64,000 nt of DNA from Poriferisodalis sp022821985 (GCF_965219595.1 NZ_OZ244781.1:2232001-2296000), one strand, 5' to 3'; shown: positions 8,577 through 17,789, counted from the first letter of the stretch. Notes: generated from the sequence alone by a model not told the origin. A program made the numbers and translations.

Positions 8577-9154
8577 CCATCGCATTCGCTGTTGCGGGTG
8601 CGGCTGTGCTGGCTGTCGCAAGCGGCCCGGCGTGGGCACAGGCCGTGCCAGCACAATCCGTGCCCGCACAGTCTGGACCGGCGCTCGGCTACATCTGGCC
8701 GGTGCAGGGCACCGTCGTGGACCCATTCCGGCCGCCGGACAACCCGTACGGACCCGGCAATCGCGGCCTCGAGTTCGCGACGCAGCCCGGCTCGGCATTC
8801 TGGGCTGCGGCCGATGGAGTCGTCAGCTTCGCCGGGCCGGTAGGCGGGCGATTGCATGTCACGGTGAGCCATCCCGACGGTCTGCGAGTGTCGTACTCGG
8901 GGGTTGCGTCGATCGGCGTGCGCAGAGGCGAGCGGGTCCAGCAACGACAACAACTCGGCACGGCGGGCGATCGGCTGCATGTCGGCGTGCGCCGGGGCGA
9001 GATCTACCTCGACCCGGCTCAGGTTTTCGGCAGCCGTGGCAGCCCGAGTGGGCAGCCTTCGCTTGGCCGCCCGCATCTCGTCCCCTCGTCGCCCGCCGTG
9101 TATCGCCTGCAACTGCGCTGGTTACACTCCGGCGTCGGCAATGCGGTGCTCTGA
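8573..9154 (+). CDS. LytM/M23-like exported protein, degenerate metal site
   Basis: About 193 residues: a hydrophobic signal sequence (LTIAFAVAGAAVLAVASGPAWAQA), a short Ala/Pro/Gln linker, then a LytM barrel (AAADGVVSFAGPVGGRLHVTV, VRRGERVQQRQQLGTAG, LHVGVRRGEIYLDP). In active M23 peptidases the zinc ligands are HxxxD and HxH. Here these positions read NRGLEF and RLH, so two or three ligands are replaced and catalysis is doubtful; it may act as a cell-wall hydrolase activator like EnvC or NlpD. No ATG, GTG or TTG lies near the signal peptide in this frame. The CTG at 8573, overlapping the xerC stop, is the best available start. An M23-type gene next to rpsB is normal in actinobacteria. Confidence 0.75.
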   Translation: MTIAFAVAGAAVLAVASGPAWAQAVPAQSVPAQSGPALGYIWPVQGTVVDPFRPPDNPYGPGNRGLEFATQPGSAFWAAADGVVSFAGPVGGRLHVTVSHPDGLRVSYSGVASIGVRRGERVQQRQQLGTAGDRLHVGVRRGEIYLDPAQVFGSRGSPSGQPSLGRPHLVPSSPAVYRLQLRWLHSGVGNAVL

Positions 9155-9344
9155 GGCTTACGCCGACGGAGGCCTGGCATTCAGGAGGCCGAGTCTCCCG
9201 GAAGCCCGAGTCTGCGCCAGCGCGTCTCGCCGAGATCACAATGCCACCGACCATTCACTGACCAGCCGGGGCGACCCCACGGTCGCCGCTGCCAAAGCGG
9301 CGTCGTCCCCGGTGCAGAGATTCGAACCGTGGGGAGGAGCATTC
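9123..9344 (+). promoter_or_regulatory. rpsB promoter and structured 5' leader
   Basis: TACACT at 9123-9128, inside the 3' end of the LytM-like gene, is a candidate -10, giving a leader of about 210 bases. Near its end are two nested stems: GCCGCT 9285-9290 pairs with AGCGGC 9296-9301, and CCGGGG 9266-9271 pairs with CCCCGG 9307-9312. The ribosome site GGGGAGGAG follows. A leader like this could be the target of feedback by uS2, as in other bacteria, but this is inferred. Confidence 0.4.
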
Positions 9345-10409
9345 ATGTCCGCTGTTGTGACCATGTCCGACCTGCTCGCCGCCGGCGTGCATTTCGGCCA
9401 CCAAACCCGCCGCTGGAATCCGAAGATGGAACGGTTCCTGTGGGGCGAGCGCAACGGCATTTACATCATCGACCTCCGGCAGACGCTCCAACTCCTCGAA
9501 GACGCCTACGCCTACGTGCGCGACACCGTGGCCCGTGGCGGCACGATCCTGTTCGTCGGCACCAAGCGCCAGGCCCAGTATCCGATCCAACGCCATGCCA
9601 ATGCGTGCGGCATGCCCTATGTGAACCAGCGTTGGCTGGGCGGAATGCTGACCAACTTCCGCACGATCCGCGGCCGGGTCACCAAGATGCTCGAGTACGA
9701 GCGGATGCAGTCCGCAGGCGACTTCGACAACATGCCCAAGAAGGAAGCCCTGCTGCACACCCGTGAGCTCACCAAGCTGCAGCGCAACCTGAACGGCATC
9801 CGGAATATGGACAAGCTGCCGGACGCCGTCTTCGTGCTCGACACCCCGAAGGAGCACATCGCGGTGGCGGAGGCTGTTCGGCTGAAGCTGCCGGTGGTCG
9901 CCGTCGCCGACTCGAACTCCGATCCCGATCCGATCTCCTACGTCATCCCCGGCAACGACGACGCCATCCGCTCGACCGAACTGCTGTGCCGTGTCATCGC
10001 CGACGCCGCCTTGGAAGGCCGATACATGGCCGAGCGCAGCGGCGTGGCCGTGGCTCCCGCAGGCGAGCGCTCGCCTGAGGAAGAGGCACGCATCGCCGCA
10101 CAGCAGGCCGAGGCGCAGCGGGCTGCCATGGCCGAGGCCGCAGCCCGCGAGGCCCGAATTGCTGCCGACCAGGCCAAGAAGGCCGCCGCGGCGGCTGCCG
10201 TTCCTGACATGCGGTCGGCTGAGGCCCCTGCCGCAGCGGCTGATGTCGCTGGTGACACAGTCCCCGCTGCCGAGGCATCTGCGCCGGACGAGCCCGCCGG
10301 CGATACGTCCGCGTCCGCCGAGCCTGCCGCCGAAACGGCGGAGGCGGCGGACGATGCGACTGAGGCTGAATCCCTCGCCCCTTCATCTGCATCACAGGGA
10401 GCGTCCTGA
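9345..10409 (+). CDS. rpsB: Ribosomal protein uS2 with long Ala/Glu tail
   Basis: Small-subunit protein uS2. The first 235 or so residues are the conserved domain (LLAAGVHFGHQTRRWNPKM, GTILFVGTKRQAQ, NQRWLGGMLTN, PDAVFVLDTPKE, DSNSDPDPISYVIPGNDDA). The final 120 residues are an Ala/Glu-rich stretch, partly coiled-coil-like (EEEARIAAQQAEAQRAAMAE), then a Pro/Asp/Ala tail. Total 354, about 100 more than the family. ATG 9345 has an excellent GGGGAGGAG site. tsf begins one base after the stop. Confidence 0.96.
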   Translation: MSAVVTMSDLLAAGVHFGHQTRRWNPKMERFLWGERNGIYIIDLRQTLQLLEDAYAYVRDTVARGGTILFVGTKRQAQYPIQRHANACGMPYVNQRWLGGMLTNFRTIRGRVTKMLEYERMQSAGDFDNMPKKEALLHTRELTKLQRNLNGIRNMDKLPDAVFVLDTPKEHIAVAEAVRLKLPVVAVADSNSDPDPISYVIPGNDDAIRSTELLCRVIADAALEGRYMAERSGVAVAPAGERSPEEEARIAAQQAEAQRAAMAEAAAREARIAADQAKKAAAAAAVPDMRSAEAPAAAADVAGDTVPAAEASAPDEPAGDTSASAEPAAETAEAADDATEAESLAPSSASQGAS

Positions 10410-10410
10410 C

Positions 10411-11217
10411 ATGGCGGCGTTCACAGCGAAGGACGTACAGGCCCTGCGCCACGCCACGGGCGCCGGGATGATGGATGCAAAGAACGCGCTGACCCGATGC
10501 GATGGGGATGCCGACGCGGCTGCGCAGTGGCTGCGCGAGAACGGCATCGCCAAGTCCGCGGCCCGAGCAGATCGTGACAACAGCGACGGCGTCGTTGTGG
10601 CTCGCGTGGTTGACAGTGGCGACGGCTCCGTCGGCGCCATCGTCGAATTGCGCTGCGAGACAGACTTCGTCGCCAAGTCTGACGGGTTTCTGTCAATGGC
10701 AGACAAGATGCTGACCGATGTGATCGCAAGCGGTGCGTCTGCCGTCGCCGAAGCGGCAGCCGTCATCGACGATCTGAAGATCACGCTCAAAGAGAACATC
10801 GCAGTCGGCACCGTGGAGCGCTTCGAGGCCCCCGCTGGCTCCTGCATCGACGCCTACGTCCACCAGCAGAATGGCCGCGGCGTCAATGCTGTACTCGTGG
10901 AGATCGAAGGGGCGACGCCGGAGCTTGCTCACGATGTGGCGTTGCATATCGCGAGCAACCGCCCGACCTACATCCGGCGCTCGGACGTGCCAACGGAGGT
11001 CCTCGACCGGGAGCGAGCCACCTTCGAGGCAATCAGCCGGAATGAGGGCAAGCCCGAGGCTGCGCTGCCGAAGATCGTCGAGGGCCGCCTGACGGGTTAC
11101 CTGCGTGAGCACACGCTCATGGAGCAGAAGTTCGTGAAGGACGAGAAGCGAACGATCGCCGATCTCGTCGGATCGGCGAACGTGACACGTTTCGCCCAAG
11201 TCGAGATCGGCCGCTGA
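10411..11217 (+). CDS. tsf: Elongation factor Ts
   Basis: Nucleotide exchange factor for EF-Tu. The 268 residues start AAFTAKDVQALRHATGAGMM with the DAKNALTRCDGD helix of the UBA-like domain, then the core with ELRCETDFVAKSDGF, DDLKITLKENIAVG and the C-terminal LMEQKFVKDEKRTIADL. rpsB-tsf is a conserved pair; ATG 10411 lies one base after the rpsB stop. Confidence 0.97.
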   Translation: MAAFTAKDVQALRHATGAGMMDAKNALTRCDGDADAAAQWLRENGIAKSAARADRDNSDGVVVARVVDSGDGSVGAIVELRCETDFVAKSDGFLSMADKMLTDVIASGASAVAEAAAVIDDLKITLKENIAVGTVERFEAPAGSCIDAYVHQQNGRGVNAVLVEIEGATPELAHDVALHIASNRPTYIRRSDVPTEVLDRERATFEAISRNEGKPEAALPKIVEGRLTGYLREHTLMEQKFVKDEKRTIADLVGSANVTRFAQVEIGR

Positions 11218-11225
11218 GCATCGCT

Positions 11226-11996
11226 GTGGCTGCGGCGGAGACCCCGGAGCCGCAGAAGGAAGATCCGCGCCAACACGCAGCCCGTGAGTGGAAGCGGGTG
11301 GTGCTCAAGCTGTCGGGCGAGGCGTTGGCCGACGCCGGAGGGAACAACGTCAGCGCCGCTGTGGTGGATTCGCTGGCGTCGGAGATTGCCGACGTCTGGA
11401 CCTCGTTGAAGGTTGATATCGCTGTCGTCGTCGGGGGCGGCAACATTTGGCGCGGCATGGCGGGCTCGATCGGCGGCATGGACCGCGCCCAGTCCGACCA
11501 CATGGGCATGCTCGCCACTGTCATCAATGCGCTTGCGTTGCAAGATGCACTCGAACGCAGAGAAGTGCCCACCCGTGTGATGACCGCCATCGGCATGGCA
11601 CAGATCGCAGAGCCCTATATCCGGCGCCGGGCTGTGCGCCACCTGGAGAAAGGCCGGGTAGTGATCTTTGCGGCGGGTACCGGCAACCCGTTCTTCACGA
11701 CCGACACGGCGGCAGCGTTGCGCGCCGCGGAAGTCGACGCTGACGTCGTGCTGAAGGGCACTCATTCCGGTGTCGACGGCGTCTATACGGCAGATCCGCA
11801 GACCGATCCGGATGCTCAGCTCCTCAGCGAAGTCACGTTTCTTGAAGTGCTCTCCCGGGAGCTGGCGGTAATGGACTCCGCGGCAATCGCCGTGTGCAAG
11901 GACAATGCCACTCCCATCGTGGTCTTCGACCTCATGACGCAGGGCAATTTCCGCCGCGTCGTCGAAGGCGAAGCGCTCGGCACGCTGGTGCGCTGA
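11226..11996 (+). CDS. pyrH: Uridylate kinase
   Basis: UMP kinase of the amino-acid-kinase fold: ATP + UMP to ADP + UDP, allosterically controlled by GTP and UTP in relatives. The 256 residues show RVVLKLSGEALA, VVVGGGNIWRG, the DHMGMLATVINALALQDAL segment, FAAGTGNPFFTTDTAAALRA and the C-terminal MDSAAIAVCKDN. A 20-residue charged N-terminal addition precedes the kinase core. GTG 11226 is 8 bases after tsf. Confidence 0.97.
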   Translation: MAAAETPEPQKEDPRQHAAREWKRVVLKLSGEALADAGGNNVSAAVVDSLASEIADVWTSLKVDIAVVVGGGNIWRGMAGSIGGMDRAQSDHMGMLATVINALALQDALERREVPTRVMTAIGMAQIAEPYIRRRAVRHLEKGRVVIFAAGTGNPFFTTDTAAALRAAEVDADVVLKGTHSGVDGVYTADPQTDPDAQLLSEVTFLEVLSRELAVMDSAAIAVCKDNATPIVVFDLMTQGNFRRVVEGEALGTLVR

Positions 11997-12027
11997 GAGG
12001 TGACGGTCACTCCCGACAGGTCATCGC

Positions 12028-12033
12028 TACGCT
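12028..12033 (+). promoter_or_regulatory. Leaderless promoter -10 of frr (TACGCT)
   Basis: TACGCT ends 6 bases before the GTG of frr, so transcription should begin at or next to the start codon. It lies in the 43-base gap after pyrH, where no Shine-Dalgarno is seen. Confidence 0.55.
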
Positions 12034-12039
12034 GGTCGG

Positions 12040-12606
12040 GTGAGCGAATTCGCCGCTGAGATCTGTGCGGACGCTCGCGAACGGATGCGCGGCGCTGTCG
12101 AACATGCCCGCGGGAACTTCGCCACCGTCCGGACGGGCCGCGCAACACCAGCGCTGGTCGAGAAGCTGCAAGTCGACTACTACGGCGCAGCCGTTCCGTT
12201 GCAGCAGCTCGCGGGGTTCTCGGTGCCCGAGGCCCGCATGCTGGTCATCCAGCCGTTCGACCGGGGCGCGCTCGACGCAATCTCCAAGGCGGTGATGGAG
12301 TCTGACCTTGGCATCAATCCATCGAGCGATGGCCATGTCCTGCGATTGCTCTTCCCCCCCTTGACCGAGGATCGGCGCAAGGATCTGGTACGCGTGGTCA
12401 AGCAGATGGCCGAGGACGGGCGCGTTGCGGTGCGCAATCTGCGTCGCAGCGCTCGTCACGATCTCGATACCCTCGAAAAGGAGAAGGAGATCTCCGCCGA
12501 CCAGAAGCGCAGCTTCGAACAGGAGCTCGACGCCGACACCGCCAAATTCGTCGGAGACATTGACCGGGCGTTGGATGCCAAGGAGCAAGAACTCCTCGAG
12601 GTTTGA
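12040..12606 (+). CDS. frr: Ribosome recycling factor
   Basis: Splits post-termination ribosomes together with EF-G. The 188 residues match the family: MRGAVEHARGNFATVRTGRATPALVEKL, VDYYGAAVPLQQLAGFSVPEARML, FPPLTEDRRKDLVRVVKQMAEDGRVAVRNLRR. It usually precedes uppS and cdsA; uppS is missing here and cdsA follows after 20 bases. The GTG start at 12040 is supported by the TACGCT -10 just upstream. Confidence 0.97.
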   Translation: MSEFAAEICADARERMRGAVEHARGNFATVRTGRATPALVEKLQVDYYGAAVPLQQLAGFSVPEARMLVIQPFDRGALDAISKAVMESDLGINPSSDGHVLRLLFPPLTEDRRKDLVRVVKQMAEDGRVAVRNLRRSARHDLDTLEKEKEISADQKRSFEQELDADTAKFVGDIDRALDAKEQELLEV

Positions 12607-12626
12607 CCGAGCAGGTGTGAAGGTAG

Positions 12627-14066
12627 ATGTCCGAAAGCAGCGCGCATCCGCCGGCCCGCTCCGGTTCCGATCCCAGCGATCCGGCGGATGCTGGCGATCC
12701 GCTGGGCGCGACCCGGCCGCTGGTGAACTTCGATTCCGACGACGCTCCTGCGTCGGATGAGACGGCTGTGCCGCCCGCGGAACCCGAAGTGACGGCCACG
12801 GAGCCAGAGCGCCGCGGGGGCTCGCGCCTGTTCCCCCAACTTCCCGACGACCCGCGTCTGGCCGGTGAGACTCCAGCCGCCCCCGAACCCGAGGCACCTG
12901 CTGCAGAGAACCTTGAACCGCTGTTCGATTCGCCCGATGAGACGACCCCGCCGCCGATCCCGCCTGCTGATGCTCCTCCGACGCCAGCCGACATGCCGGT
13001 GGCGCCCGCCGCTGAGACTGCCGCGCCGTCCGCAGACGATCCAGCGCCTGTCGCCGCGGCCCCGACCGCTGCCGAAGTACCGTCGGAGGCTGGTGCCGCA
13101 CCATCCGAAACTGACCGCTTCGCTCAATGGGCTCAGCTCGATGCGTCTGCATCGCACTGGCGCGAGGGGAACCAGGACTATGAGGAGCGTGGTGTCATGA
13201 GCGACGAAGCCCGGACCGTCTTGCACAATGCCCCTGCAGACTCCGGCGGCACCGGTCGCAACCTGCCGGCTGCCATTGCGGTGGGCGCCGTGCTGGCAGC
13301 GCTGTTCTTCGGCGCGCTGCGGCTGGGCGAAGCAGCCACCGTGGCGCTCGTTGCGATCGTGCTGGTGCTGGCCGCAGCAGAGTTCTACCGGGCCGCCCGG
13401 CCGCTGGGCTACCGTCCGGCAACGCTGGCAGGTCTTGCGGGCGTCGCAGGCTTGACCGTCGCTGTGCACCTGCGTGGTGTCGAGGCGTATCCGATCGTGC
13501 TGGCCGTTGCAGCGGTGACCATCCTCTGCTGGTTCCTGTTCGGCGTCGAGCGAGACCATCCCACCGCGAATATGGCCATTACGGCACTCGGTCTGCTGTG
13601 GATTGGCGGCTTGGGATCATTCGCTGCGCTGATCCTGCGCGAGCCGAACGGCGACTCGATGCTGATCGCCGCCGTGATCGGGACGGTGGTGTACGACGTC
13701 GGTGGCTATGTCGTCGGTCGAACGACCGGCCAGAGCCGACTCGCGGCGCGGATCAGTCCGAGCAAGACGCACGAGGGTCTCATCGGGGGCATCGTGCTTT
13801 CGGTGGTGATCACCACGCTCGTGCTGAATCGCTTCCCTGGCGTGTTCCCGTGGACCGGCGGCTTGCTGGACGCCCTGTGGCTGAGCCTCGCCGTCGCACT
13901 TGCAGCACCATTGGGCGACCTGACGCAGTCGATGGTCAAGCGCGATGTGGCGATCAAGGACATGGGCAGCCTGCTGCCCGGTCACGGCGGTGTCTTCGAT
14001 CGCTTCGACGCGCTGCTCTTTTCCTTGCCGGCGGCGTACTTCGTCGGCACATTCGTCGCCGGCTAG
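12627..14066 (+). CDS. cdsA: Phosphatidate cytidylyltransferase with long disordered N-terminus
   Basis: Makes CDP-diacylglycerol from CTP and phosphatidate, the precursor of membrane phospholipids. Residues about 1-205 are a Pro/Ala/Asp/Glu-rich low-complexity region. The membrane domain then begins (NLPAAIAVGAVLAALFFGAL) with about eight helices. The family signature is at the C-terminus as SMVKRDVAIKDMGSLLPGHG followed by GVFDRFD. Total 479 residues, against about 270 for a bare CdsA. ATG 12627 follows AAGGT. The N-terminal part is likely cytoplasmic and disordered; its role is unknown. Confidence 0.95.
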   Translation: MSESSAHPPARSGSDPSDPADAGDPLGATRPLVNFDSDDAPASDETAVPPAEPEVTATEPERRGGSRLFPQLPDDPRLAGETPAAPEPEAPAAENLEPLFDSPDETTPPPIPPADAPPTPADMPVAPAAETAAPSADDPAPVAAAPTAAEVPSEAGAAPSETDRFAQWAQLDASASHWREGNQDYEERGVMSDEARTVLHNAPADSGGTGRNLPAAIAVGAVLAALFFGALRLGEAATVALVAIVLVLAAAEFYRAARPLGYRPATLAGLAGVAGLTVAVHLRGVEAYPIVLAVAAVTILCWFLFGVERDHPTANMAITALGLLWIGGLGSFAALILREPNGDSMLIAAVIGTVVYDVGGYVVGRTTGQSRLAARISPSKTHEGLIGGIVLSVVITTLVLNRFPGVFPWTGGLLDALWLSLAVALAAPLGDLTQSMVKRDVAIKDMGSLLPGHGGVFDRFDALLFSLPAAYFVGTFVAG

Positions 14067-14070
14067 GCCC

Positions 14071-15225
14071 ATGGGCGCGACGACCGTCGCGGTGCTCGGC
14101 TCGACGGGTTCGATCGGCACCCAGACGCTGGAGGTCATGCGCGCCGAGCCGGACCGGTTCCGGGCAGTCGCTCTTGCGGCGAACAGCTCCGTGAGCGAAC
14201 TTGCGGCCCAAGCCACCGAGTTCGCGCCCGCAGCAGTCGCCATCGGCGATGCTGGGCTGGAGCCGGAGCTGCGTGCCGTGCTGCCCGCCGGCGTCGAGGT
14301 TCTGGCCGGTGCCGACGCGTTCGCTGATCTCGCGGGTACGGCCGATGTCGTGGTGAATGGCGTGGTGGGCTTCGCGGGCCTGGGTGTCACTCTGGCCGCG
14401 CTTCGGGCCGGGCGGCGCCTCGCGCTGGCGAACAAGGAAAGCCTGATCGCCGCGGGACCGCTGGTGCAGCCCTTGCGCGCAGTGCCCGGCGCCGAGCTCA
14501 TCCCGGTCGACAGCGAGCACAGTGCCCTGCATCAGTGCCTCGCCGGCCAGTCGGCACCGCCGGAGCGGCTGATTCTCACCGGCAGCGGCGGACCGTTCCG
14601 CGGGCGCACCGCCGCCGAACTGCGCGAGGTGACCACCGCGGACGCCTTGGCGCACCCCACGTGGTCAATGGGGCCGAAGATCACGGTCGACTCCTCGACC
14701 CTCATGAACAAGGGCCTCGAGGTCATCGAGGCACACGAGCTGTTCGGGATCGACTACGACGGGATCGAGGTGGTCATCCAGCCGCAGTCGGTGGTTCACT
14801 CGATGGTGACTTTCGCCGACGGCAGCACCGTCGCGCAGCTCTCCCTGCCGGACATGCGCCTGCCGATCGGCTATGCCCTGGCCTATCCCGAACGCATCGG
14901 GACGCCGTTCGGCGCTGTCGACTGGTCGACGGTCGGTCGCCTCGACTTCGAACTGCCCGACACCGAGACCTTCGGCTGCCTGCGCCTGGCGTACGACGCA
15001 GGCCGAGAAGGCGGCACCGCACCCGCGTGGCTGAACGGCGCCAACGAGCATGCCGTCAGTGCATTCCTGGCCGGGCAGCTGCGCTGGCACGAAATCGAGC
15101 GTGTGATCTCGAATGCGATGCAGGATCACGATGGCGCCGCTGCGGACAGCGTCGACGCGGTCATCGCTGCGGATCGCGGGGGCCGCCGCTCTGCGGCTGC
15201 TGCGGTGATGGGCATCCGCGCATGA
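14071..15225 (+). CDS. dxr: 1-deoxy-D-xylulose 5-phosphate reductoisomerase
   Basis: Second enzyme of the MEP isoprenoid pathway: DXP + NADPH to MEP, with a divalent metal; target of fosmidomycin. The 384 residues carry the NADPH loop GSTGSIG at 10-16, the LANKESLIAAG segment, the metal site VDSEHSAL, the flexible loop PTWSMGPKITVDSSTLMNKG and NGANEHAV. Start ATG 14071 is 4 bases after cdsA. The stop overlaps the next start as ATGA. With ispG two genes on, it shows the MEP route is used. Confidence 0.97.
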   Translation: MGATTVAVLGSTGSIGTQTLEVMRAEPDRFRAVALAANSSVSELAAQATEFAPAAVAIGDAGLEPELRAVLPAGVEVLAGADAFADLAGTADVVVNGVVGFAGLGVTLAALRAGRRLALANKESLIAAGPLVQPLRAVPGAELIPVDSEHSALHQCLAGQSAPPERLILTGSGGPFRGRTAAELREVTTADALAHPTWSMGPKITVDSSTLMNKGLEVIEAHELFGIDYDGIEVVIQPQSVVHSMVTFADGSTVAQLSLPDMRLPIGYALAYPERIGTPFGAVDWSTVGRLDFELPDTETFGCLRLAYDAGREGGTAPAWLNGANEHAVSAFLAGQLRWHEIERVISNAMQDHDGAAADSVDAVIAADRGGRRSAAAAVMGIRA

Positions 15226-16463
15226 GGGGCCACACCGACGAACCGCAGGCGCCGACGCCCAGCTCCGTCGCCCGCACCGTCGGCGGCATCGCAGCGCTTG
15301 TGGTGTTGGCGCTGCTGGCATGGGGCTACCCGTTCGCCGTCGGCGCTGCGACGGTGCTCGCAGGCGTGTTGTTCATGCACGAGTTCGGCCACTACGCGGC
15401 CGCACGTGCAGTGGGCATGAAGGTCACCGACTTCTTCTTGGGCTTCGGTCCGCGGCTGTGGAGCTTCCGCCGCGGCGAAACCACCTACGGTCTGCGCGCC
15501 CTGCCGCTCGGGGCCTATGTACGCGTGATCGGCATGTCGAGCAGCGATGTGGTGGAGCCCGGTGACGAGCACCGGGCCTACCGCGTCAAGAGCTATCCCC
15601 GCCGGCTGCTTGTCGTGTGTGCCGGTTCACTGATGCACCTGGTGATGGCGCTGGTCGCCTACGTGGTGTTGCATGCAGCGCTCGGCGCACCCGCTCTCGA
15701 GGAGAACCGCTGGCAGGTTGCCGAGGTGATGAGCCAGCGGGACGGCGTGACGCTTCCGGCCGGCACGGCTGGCATCGAGGTGGGCGACCGCATTGTGGGT
15801 GTGAACGGTGTCGTCACTGAGGATTGGAACGCCTTCGTATCGCAGGTGCAGGCGCGGCCAGGCGAATCCGTGCTGCTGGAGATCGAGCGGGACGGCACGC
15901 TCCTTGCCACCGAGGCGACGCTGGCGGCAGACCCGGAGACGGGACGGGGCCTGCTGGGCGTTCGTGCCAGCCAGGCGGTCACCTACGAGACGGCCGGACT
16001 GCCCACAGCGACGGCCCGCGCGTTCGCCGACGTCGGGCGGGCGATGGTCGATTCAGTGCGTGGAATCTGGTCGCTGTTTGTGAACTTCGGCGTCGTGATC
16101 GACCGGATTGTGTCGCCGCCTGGTGATCCCTCGGCGAACGACGACCTGGGCACGCGGCCGTTGGGGGTCTTCGGCATCGTGGACTTGGCTTCGGACACCT
16201 CCTGGGGGTGGTCCGAGCGAGCGCTGATGTTCGCCATGGTCAACGTGTTCCTCGGCGTGTTCAACATGGTGCCGGTGCCGCCGTTCGACGGCGGCCATGT
16301 GGCGATAGCTACCTATGAGCGCTGGCGGGAACGCGGTGGGCGCGACCGGTACTTCAGCGATCCACGGGCGTTGGCTCCCGTTGTCGCCGTGGTGGTGACT
16401 GCGCTCGCGCTGCTGGCCATCGGCTTGCTCTACCTCGACATCGCCAACCCGATCGATCTGTGA
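15222..16463 (+). CDS. rip1: Site-2 protease (RseP/Rip1 family)
   Basis: Intramembrane zinc protease that cuts anti-sigma factors or similar membrane substrates. The 413 residues contain the zinc motif HEFGH at 53-57 in the first helices, a conserved GFGPRLWSFRRGETTYGLRALPLG loop, a PDZ domain at about residues 165-240 (GIEVGDRIVGVNG), and the third ligand region NMVPVPPFDGGH near residue 350. About four membrane helices. It is translationally coupled to dxr through ATGA. The dxr-rip1-ispG order matches mycobacteria. Confidence 0.95.
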   Translation: MRGHTDEPQAPTPSSVARTVGGIAALVVLALLAWGYPFAVGAATVLAGVLFMHEFGHYAAARAVGMKVTDFFLGFGPRLWSFRRGETTYGLRALPLGAYVRVIGMSSSDVVEPGDEHRAYRVKSYPRRLLVVCAGSLMHLVMALVAYVVLHAALGAPALEENRWQVAEVMSQRDGVTLPAGTAGIEVGDRIVGVNGVVTEDWNAFVSQVQARPGESVLLEIERDGTLLATEATLAADPETGRGLLGVRASQAVTYETAGLPTATARAFADVGRAMVDSVRGIWSLFVNFGVVIDRIVSPPGDPSANDDLGTRPLGVFGIVDLASDTSWGWSERALMFAMVNVFLGVFNMVPVPPFDGGHVAIATYERWRERGGRDRYFSDPRALAPVVAVVVTALALLAIGLLYLDIANPIDL

Positions 16464-16476
16464 AACCTTCCGTGCC

Positions 16477-17688
16477 ATGAGTACGTCTGCCAGTTACGCC
16501 CGACGGCACACCCGCCAAGTGCATGTCGGCTCGGTCGCGGTCGGGGGCGGGGCACCCATTTCGGTGCAGTCGATGACCACCACCAAGACGTCCGATGTCG
16601 ACGGCACGCTGGCGCAGGTCTACGCGCTGGCCGGTGCGGGCGCCGACATCGTGCGCTGCACAGCCAACGACATAGCGGCCGTCGAGGCGCTCGCGCAGAT
16701 CGTTCCGCGTTCGCCCGTGCCCCTTGTGGCCGACGTTCACTTCCAGTACCGGCTCGCGCTCGCCGCGCTCGACGCCGGAGTGGCGTGCTTGCGGCTGAAT
16801 CCGGGCAATATCCGCAAGCCCGACCAGATCCGCGCTGTGGCGACGGAGGCCCGCGATCGCGGCGTGCCGATCCGCATCGGCGTCAATGGCGGCTCCCTCG
16901 ATCCCGATATCGAATCGCGCTTCGGCATGACGCCTGCCGCGCTGGTCGAGTCGGCCAAGCGGGAGCTCGGCTACTTCGAGGAGGTGGGGTTCGACGACGT
17001 CAAGATCTCGGTCAAGGCCAGCGATGTGACCCTGATGGTGGAGTCGTACCGGATGCTCGCCGACGAGGTCGATTTCCCCCTGCATCTCGGCGTCACCGAA
17101 GCCGGCCCACCGCCTGCCGGCTTGGTGAAGGCGACTGCGGGCATCGCGACGTTGCTCAACGAGGGCATCGGCGACACCATCCGCTACAGCCTCACCGCCG
17201 ACCCCGTCCAGGAGGCCACCGCTGGCCAGCAGTTGCTCCAGGCGCTGGGACTGCGGGAACGTTCGGGCACCGATCTCATTGCCTGCCCGTCGTGCGGCCG
17301 CGCCGAAGTCGACGTGATCTCGGTAGCCCAGGAGGCGCAAGAAGCGTTCCGTGACCTTGACCTGCCCGTGCAAGTTGCCGTGATGGGCTGCGTGGTGAAT
17401 GGACCGGGTGAGGCACGCAGTGCCGACCTGGGGATTGCCGCGGGCCGATCCCGCGGTCACTTGTTTGTGAAGGGCCAGGTTGTGTCTGTGGTGCCTGAGG
17501 ACGAGATGGTCGCGGCGCTGGTGAGTTGGGCTGAGATCGTCGCTGCCGACGGCGTCGAGGCGGCGCTGTCGCGGGCGGAGGCCGGCGCAGCGGCAGCCGC
17601 CGAAGCCGACCGCGCCGCGCTCGTCAGCGAGCAGGGCGACGACGTCAATCAGGCCGCCCAGCGCGTCGCCCTCATACGGCGCCGCTAG
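16477..17688 (+). CDS. ispG: 4-hydroxy-3-methylbut-2-enyl diphosphate synthase (flavodoxin)
   Basis: Iron-sulfur enzyme of the MEP pathway: converts MEcPP to HMBPP by two-electron reduction. The 403 residues begin with the TIM barrel (VGGGAPISVQSMTTTKTSD, LVADVHFQYR, LRLNPGNI, RIGVNGGSL) and end with the cluster domain, whose cysteines are in ACPSCGR and MGCVVNGPGEA. The last 60 residues are an Ala-rich extension. 13 bases after rip1. The prolyl-tRNA synthetase gene that often follows is absent. Confidence 0.97.
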   Translation: MSTSASYARRHTRQVHVGSVAVGGGAPISVQSMTTTKTSDVDGTLAQVYALAGAGADIVRCTANDIAAVEALAQIVPRSPVPLVADVHFQYRLALAALDAGVACLRLNPGNIRKPDQIRAVATEARDRGVPIRIGVNGGSLDPDIESRFGMTPAALVESAKRELGYFEEVGFDDVKISVKASDVTLMVESYRMLADEVDFPLHLGVTEAGPPPAGLVKATAGIATLLNEGIGDTIRYSLTADPVQEATAGQQLLQALGLRERSGTDLIACPSCGRAEVDVISVAQEAQEAFRDLDLPVQVAVMGCVVNGPGEARSADLGIAAGRSRGHLFVKGQVVSVVPEDEMVAALVSWAEIVAADGVEAALSRAEAGAAAAAEADRAALVSEQGDDVNQAAQRVALIRRR

Positions 17689-17789
17689 GCCTCCCAACCA
17701 GTAGATCGAGCCGCCGCTGCCGGTGAGTCGTGGGTGACGATCGGCATGATCGGGCCACATCGCGGTCGGGAACCTTCTGAACGCCTTGG

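Noticed and set aside
16354..17760. 468-codon open frame antisense to ispG
   Set aside because: ispG motifs are complete on the + strand; the antisense product has no motif.
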